From Nitrospirota bacterium (GTDB taxonomy: Bacteria; Nitrospirota; Nitrospiria; Nitrospirales; UBA8639), in contig JAOUGQ010000111.1 of the NCBI GenBank assembly GCA_029865515.1, positions 1 to 9,122 on the forward strand: a stretch of DNA of 9,122 nt, in the 5' to 3' direction. Below are positions 6,460 through 9,122 of this stretch, piece after piece. The notes under the pieces are model-generated. The model worked only from the letters and a program-made list of their open reading frames with translations, did no database searches and was not told the origin of the DNA. The number at the start of each line of letters is the position of its first letter. Position 1 is the first letter of the stretch. The translations under genes and the position numbers were made by a program.

Positions 6460-7312
6460 ATGGCAAAGGCATTCAGTATTGCGTCATGGAATGTTGAGCA
6501 TTTCGGGGCCACGAACAAAGACCACGACAAGCCAAAAAAACCGGTTGGCCCTATCATTGACTTTCTCAGAGGACAGGCAGCTGATGTTCTCGCCGTATAC
6601 GGAGGTGGTCGGAACAATTGTGTTTGATGAAATGGTCACGAGGATGCCGGGATATCAGTTTCATATCACGGAAGGCCCTCAAACTCAGGAGATTCTCGTC
6701 GGTGTCAAAAAATCATTCACAAGCTTCTTTACACAGAAGACTGAATTCAAATCAGGGGCAGCAATGTTAAGACCCGGAGCATTGCTCACACTGCGGATTG
6801 ATGGCGAGAACTATCCGCTGCTCTTTCTGCATCTCAAGAGCCTCACCGTACCAAAGGGTTTCGGACTTCGAGATGATATGACCGAGCGGGCAATTGATTT
6901 CCGCAAGACATTGAACCGGGCTGATGCCAAGATGGGAGGGTCGGGACAGGCCAATTTCCTTTTTCTCGGTGATCTGAACACGATGGGCATGAACTTGACG
7001 TATAGCAATAAGGATATATCCGGTGTCGAGAAAATCGAACGCCTTCAAAAACGCCTCGCTCCTCGCAACGTGGCCATGAGGATTCTCGAGAAATCGCACG
7101 GCATGACGTACTGGCCGGGTAGTGGGTCGAAGTACTCGCCGAGTGACCTAGACCACATGGTCGCGGCTGATCATCTGAGTTTTAAGAATTTTGGAGGGGT
7201 CAGTGTCGATGTGCGTGGCTGGGTCGATGAACCGTCTGATGCGAAGAAAGATGCGTGGGCAAAGAAGTTTTCGGACCACGCGATCTTGTATTGCGAGATT
7301 CAGAAAGGCTAG
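6460..7312 (+). pseudogene. Endonuclease/exonuclease/phosphatase family gene, frameshifted
   Basis: Member of the EEP superfamily of Mg-dependent phosphoesterases (nucleases, phosphatases); the substrate cannot be told. From ATG 6460 the first frame reads MAKAFSIASWNVEHFG...ADVLAVY and then hits TGA at 6625-6627. Dropping one G at 6601/6602 restores 283 residues: AVY-EVVGTIVFDEM and onward. Catalytic signatures in the corrected protein are Asn11 (SWNVEHF), Glu48 (the metal-binding Glu, at the break itself), His124 (FLHLKS), Asp171 and Asn173 (GDLNT), Asp231-His232 (SDLDHM) and the C-terminal Asp272-His273 (FSDHA). All expected motifs are present, so the gene was functional recently or the extra base is a sequence error. 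No signal peptide. It is divergent from the wall-hydrolase run and flanked on the right by transposon debris, so it may be accessory cargo. Confidence 0.8.
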
Positions 7313-7348
7313 TGGACTGTATCAGTTACTGAGCCGACCATCAAATAG

Positions 7349-7388
7349 TGCGTAGTGCATTACGCAGCATAGCGAACATGTTGTTCGC
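7349..7388. repeat. Two short hairpins at the 3' end of the IS630 fragment
   Basis: TGCGTA (7349-7354) pairs with TACGCA (7361-7366), and GCGAACA (7372-7378) with TGTTCGC (7382-7388). They straddle the stop codon of the minus-strand transposase and may belong to the end of the insertion sequence or act as its transcript terminator. The IS boundary itself I cannot fix. Confidence 0.3.
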
Positions 7389-7917
7389 GAAACAGGTTCG
7401 TGATGAGCTGCGGTTGTTTCTGACGCCGATACAAATGGCGGCGCACGGTGGCCATGAGATCGGTTCGGGTGGTCGGCCGGCTTTTGCCGAGCCCATTTGT
7501 CTTGACGTCCTGGTTCAGCAACTCATCGGGATTCAGTTCCGGGCAGTACCCCGGCATCCGAATGAGCCGCAGCCGCGAGGAGTATCTGGCGGCAACGCGC
7601 GTGGCGGCTCCGGATCTGTGCGCCGGATGCCCGTCCACAATCAGATAGATCCTGCCGTCCATCTGCTTGAGCAGCCGCTTCATGAACTCCGCAAAGACGG
7701 GGGCCTTGAATTTGCCCTGAAAGACCATGAAGGCGAGTGCGCCCTTGTTCGTGATGGCCGAGATCATGTTGCACCCGAAGCGCTGCCCCGTGGCTCGTAT
7801 GACGGGAGTGTGTCCCCCCGGCGCATAGCTGGTCCCGGTCGCGTGGTCACTGCGCAGCCCCATTTCGTCGCCCCAATAAATGGCGGCATGTTCCCGCTTC
7901 GCCTGCCGGGCAAGCAT
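7360..7917 (-). pseudogene. IS630-family transposase, C-terminal half only
   Basis: DDE transposase of the IS630 type, lacking its N-terminal helix-turn-helix half. The 185 residues from MLARQAKREH carry the catalytic D in YWGDEMGLRSD (Asp17), the second D in IYLIVDGHPAHR (Asp95) and the glutamate in YCPELNPDELLN (Glu132), i.e. the full DDE triad. Family members are usually about 330-350 residues. The frame stays open upstream to 7980, where a TAG (7983-7981) blocks it, but the extra residues do not resemble IS630 sequence, so the break is probably close to 7917. There is no ribosome site at the Met used here. A truncated, presumably dead element. Confidence 0.8.
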
Positions 7918-7991
7918 GGTTAAATTCCAACAGAGGTACGTAAAGTCCCACAGAAAACCCCCTCCAACGCCGACCCATTGCTATGCAATAT

Positions 7992-8011
7992 CGGTGGGCT
8001 TGAGCCCACCG
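7992..8011. repeat. 20-base near-perfect palindrome
   Basis: CGGTGGGCT (7992-8000) and AGCCCACCG (8003-8011) pair perfectly with a 2-base centre. It lies between the truncated IS630 and Tn3-type transposases and may mark an element end or recombination junction. No U-tract follows. Confidence 0.45.
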
Positions 8012-8173
8012 CGAGCTCTGCCCAACACGTTGTGACACGGCATCATATCTTTGTCCCCCAGGCTCCCGTACCATCTGCGCTACTATGCGACGGTGCTGTG
8101 TAGACTCGTTCGTGCTGGAGAGGCGCTCGTTCGACCATTCATGGCCCGGCGCGAACGTGACGGGAGGCGTGCC

Positions 8174-8857
8174 GTGCCGCGAATGAATATTCTGCACACG
8201 GTTGAACGAGAAGCCTTCGAGTCAGCCCCGATGTTCAATAGTTTTCAGCGCAAGCACTATTTTGATTTCCCTCACGCCATCCAGAAGGCGGCCGCGACCC
8301 TGCGCACGCCTGCCAATCGACTGTGCTTTCTGCTGAGTTGCGGGTACTTCAAAGCGAGCAAACGCTTCTTCCCGTCGCGGACATTTCATCGGCGGGATGT
8401 TGAGTACGTTGCCAGTCGGATAGGCCTGCGGCTGGACGGGGTCCACCTCGTGCGCTATCCCAAGGAGACCTCATCACGGCACCGGACGTGTATCCTAGGC
8501 GTCTACGGCTTCAAGCCCTTCCACCCGCACGGCCGTCCTGTCCTTGCCGAAGAAATCGCGCGTCTGGTACGGTCCCAGATCAAGCCCAAGGTCATCTTCT
8601 GGCGGTGTGTCGAGGTGCTGGTTCGCGAGAAGATTGAAGTCCCCGGCTATTTCCCCTTAGCCGCTCACATCCTGCGAGCAATCAAGACCCAGAGTCACAC
8701 GCTGGCAGGTACCATTGAACGAACGCTGGACCCTGCGACGCGATCGGTCTTGGATGACCTGCTGACGCAGGAACCGCGCGCGGGGGAGACCGTTCCCGGC
8801 AAAACCAGTGCCTACAAGCTCACCTTAACCCGGATTCCGCAGTTGATTTGGAATTGA
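8174..8857 (+). pseudogene. tnpA: Tn3-family transposase, N-terminal part (DUF4158-type)
   Basis: N-terminal region of a Tn3-family TnpA. The translation NILHTVEREAFESAP, KHYFDFPHAIQKAAATLR, NRLCFLLSCGYFKASKRFF, PKVIFWRCVEVLVREK and PGKTSAYKLTL matches the conserved N-terminal domain (DUF4158) that recognises transposon ends. The start is GTG 8174 (VPRMNILHT), with GGGAGG at 8162-8167 six bases upstream; ATG 8183 is the alternative, and the frame's extension to 8051 has no supporting signal. Family proteins are about 950-1000 residues; here the family-like sequence stops after residue 218 near 8826 (KLTL), then ten unrelated codons lead to a stop at 8855-8857. The catalytic DDE domain is absent, so the protein cannot transpose. 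The break coincides with the probable edge of the next insertion sequence, suggesting that insertion cut the gene. Confidence 0.85.
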
Positions 8858-8902
8858 GGTAGAATCGGCGGCCAGATTCTCTTGGCAACCCAGGAGGTTG
8901 GC

Positions 8903-9122
8903 ATGCGCACTCGTCCAGCTCCGGCCTCACCGCTCTATCCCAAGCTCCGCTTTGCGTTCACCGACCATCCGATCACCGTCTGGGCCGGAGCTATCCTGCT
9001 GCGACTGTACTTTGAACTGATCGGATTGCGCGCCGCACTGGTGCCCCTCCTCGTCTCCTTCACAAAGACATCCAATAATCAGATTTCCGCGGTCGACGTG
9101 CTGCTGGCGTGGTGGTATGGGC
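8903..9122 (+). CDS. IS transposase, N-terminal part (runs off the window)
   Basis: An open frame from ATG 8903 with AGGAGG at 8892-8897, continuing to the window end (73 codons seen). The start MRTRPAPASP is followed by FAFTDHPITVWAGAILLRLYF and a conserved-looking SNNQISAVDVLLAWWYG, a pattern like the N-terminus of IS1380-like/DDE transposases (a call from memory of the family, not a comparison). Its position immediately after the broken Tn3 transposase fits an insertion sequence whose left end lies near 8827-8870. The DDE triad would be beyond the window, so the family is uncertain. Confidence 0.5.
   Translation, partial: MRTRPAPASPLYPKLRFAFTDHPITVWAGAILLRLYFELIGLRAALVPLLVSFTKTSNNQISAVDVLLAWWYG

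Noticed and set aside
6598..6610. Programmed frameshifting in the EEP gene
   Set aside because: UAC does not re-pair one base forward, and the GGAGGTGG at the site overlaps rather than precedes the shift point, so there is no credible recoding geometry.
6479..7312. Starting the EEP gene at TTG 6479
   Set aside because: The residues before SPYTEVVG in that frame are not EEP-like, while the frame from ATG 6460, with a strong ribosome site, gives the canonical SWNVEHF start. The TTG frame is a by-product of the frameshift.
7348..7923. 191-codon plus-strand frame opposite the IS630 transposase
   Set aside because: Antisense shadow of a clear DDE transposase.
8051..8173. N-terminal extension of the Tn3 transposase frame to 8051
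   Set aside because: Arg-rich, without a ribosome site, and outside the conserved start near VPRMNILHT.
1..9122. CRISPR array, tRNA or rRNA genes, diversity-generating retroelement
   Set aside because: No regularly spaced direct repeats, no cloverleaf-like T-arm signature, no reverse transcriptase and no template/variable repeat pair was seen on reading both strands.

Overview
The window looks like accessory DNA from a Gram-negative-type bacterium. Genus cannot be read from the sequence; transposase types and moderate GC would fit an environmental lineage such as Nitrospirota or Proteobacteria, but this is a guess. No tRNA, rRNA, CRISPR array or housekeeping gene is visible.

Left half (196-5345, all minus strand, read right to left): a run of four genes. 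(1) An M74/MepA-type zinc murein endopeptidase with an N-terminal peptidoglycan-binding-like domain; its last third-ligand motif is only reached after a +1 frameshift at 4673. (2) A 529-aa protein of unknown function. (3) A 521-aa protein of unknown function that is a divergent paralog of the second, with shared motifs along its length. (4) A small cysteine hydrolase with an N-terminal peptidoglycan-binding domain (CHAP/NlpC-like). Each has a good Shine-Dalgarno sequence, none shows a signal peptide or membrane segment, and the gaps between genes 1-2 and 2-3 (about 175-195 bases) hold conspicuous hairpins. Two wall-cleaving enzymes bracketing two paralogous large proteins suggest one functional module acting on cell walls, perhaps an antibacterial or self-lysis/release system. 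That role is inference.

Middle (5346-6459): about 1.1 kb without a convincing intact gene. It contains a cluster of inverted repeats, the clearest being a perfect 24-bp pair bounding a 144-bp segment (6090-6233) and an 11-bp hairpin (6027-6064), plus a short coding-like but unexplained open stretch on the minus strand.

Right half (6460-9122): a divergent endonuclease/exonuclease/phosphatase (EEP) family gene broken by one extra G exactly at its catalytic glutamate codon, then a graveyard of mobile elements: the C-terminal two-domain-motif half of an IS630-type transposase (minus), the N-terminal (DUF4158-type) part of a Tn3-family transposase (plus), cut off near 8826, and the start of a further IS transposase running off the window end. 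The two single-base frameshifts (4673 and 6601) mean that either the sequence carries indel errors, the genes are decaying, or, for the first, translation is recoded.
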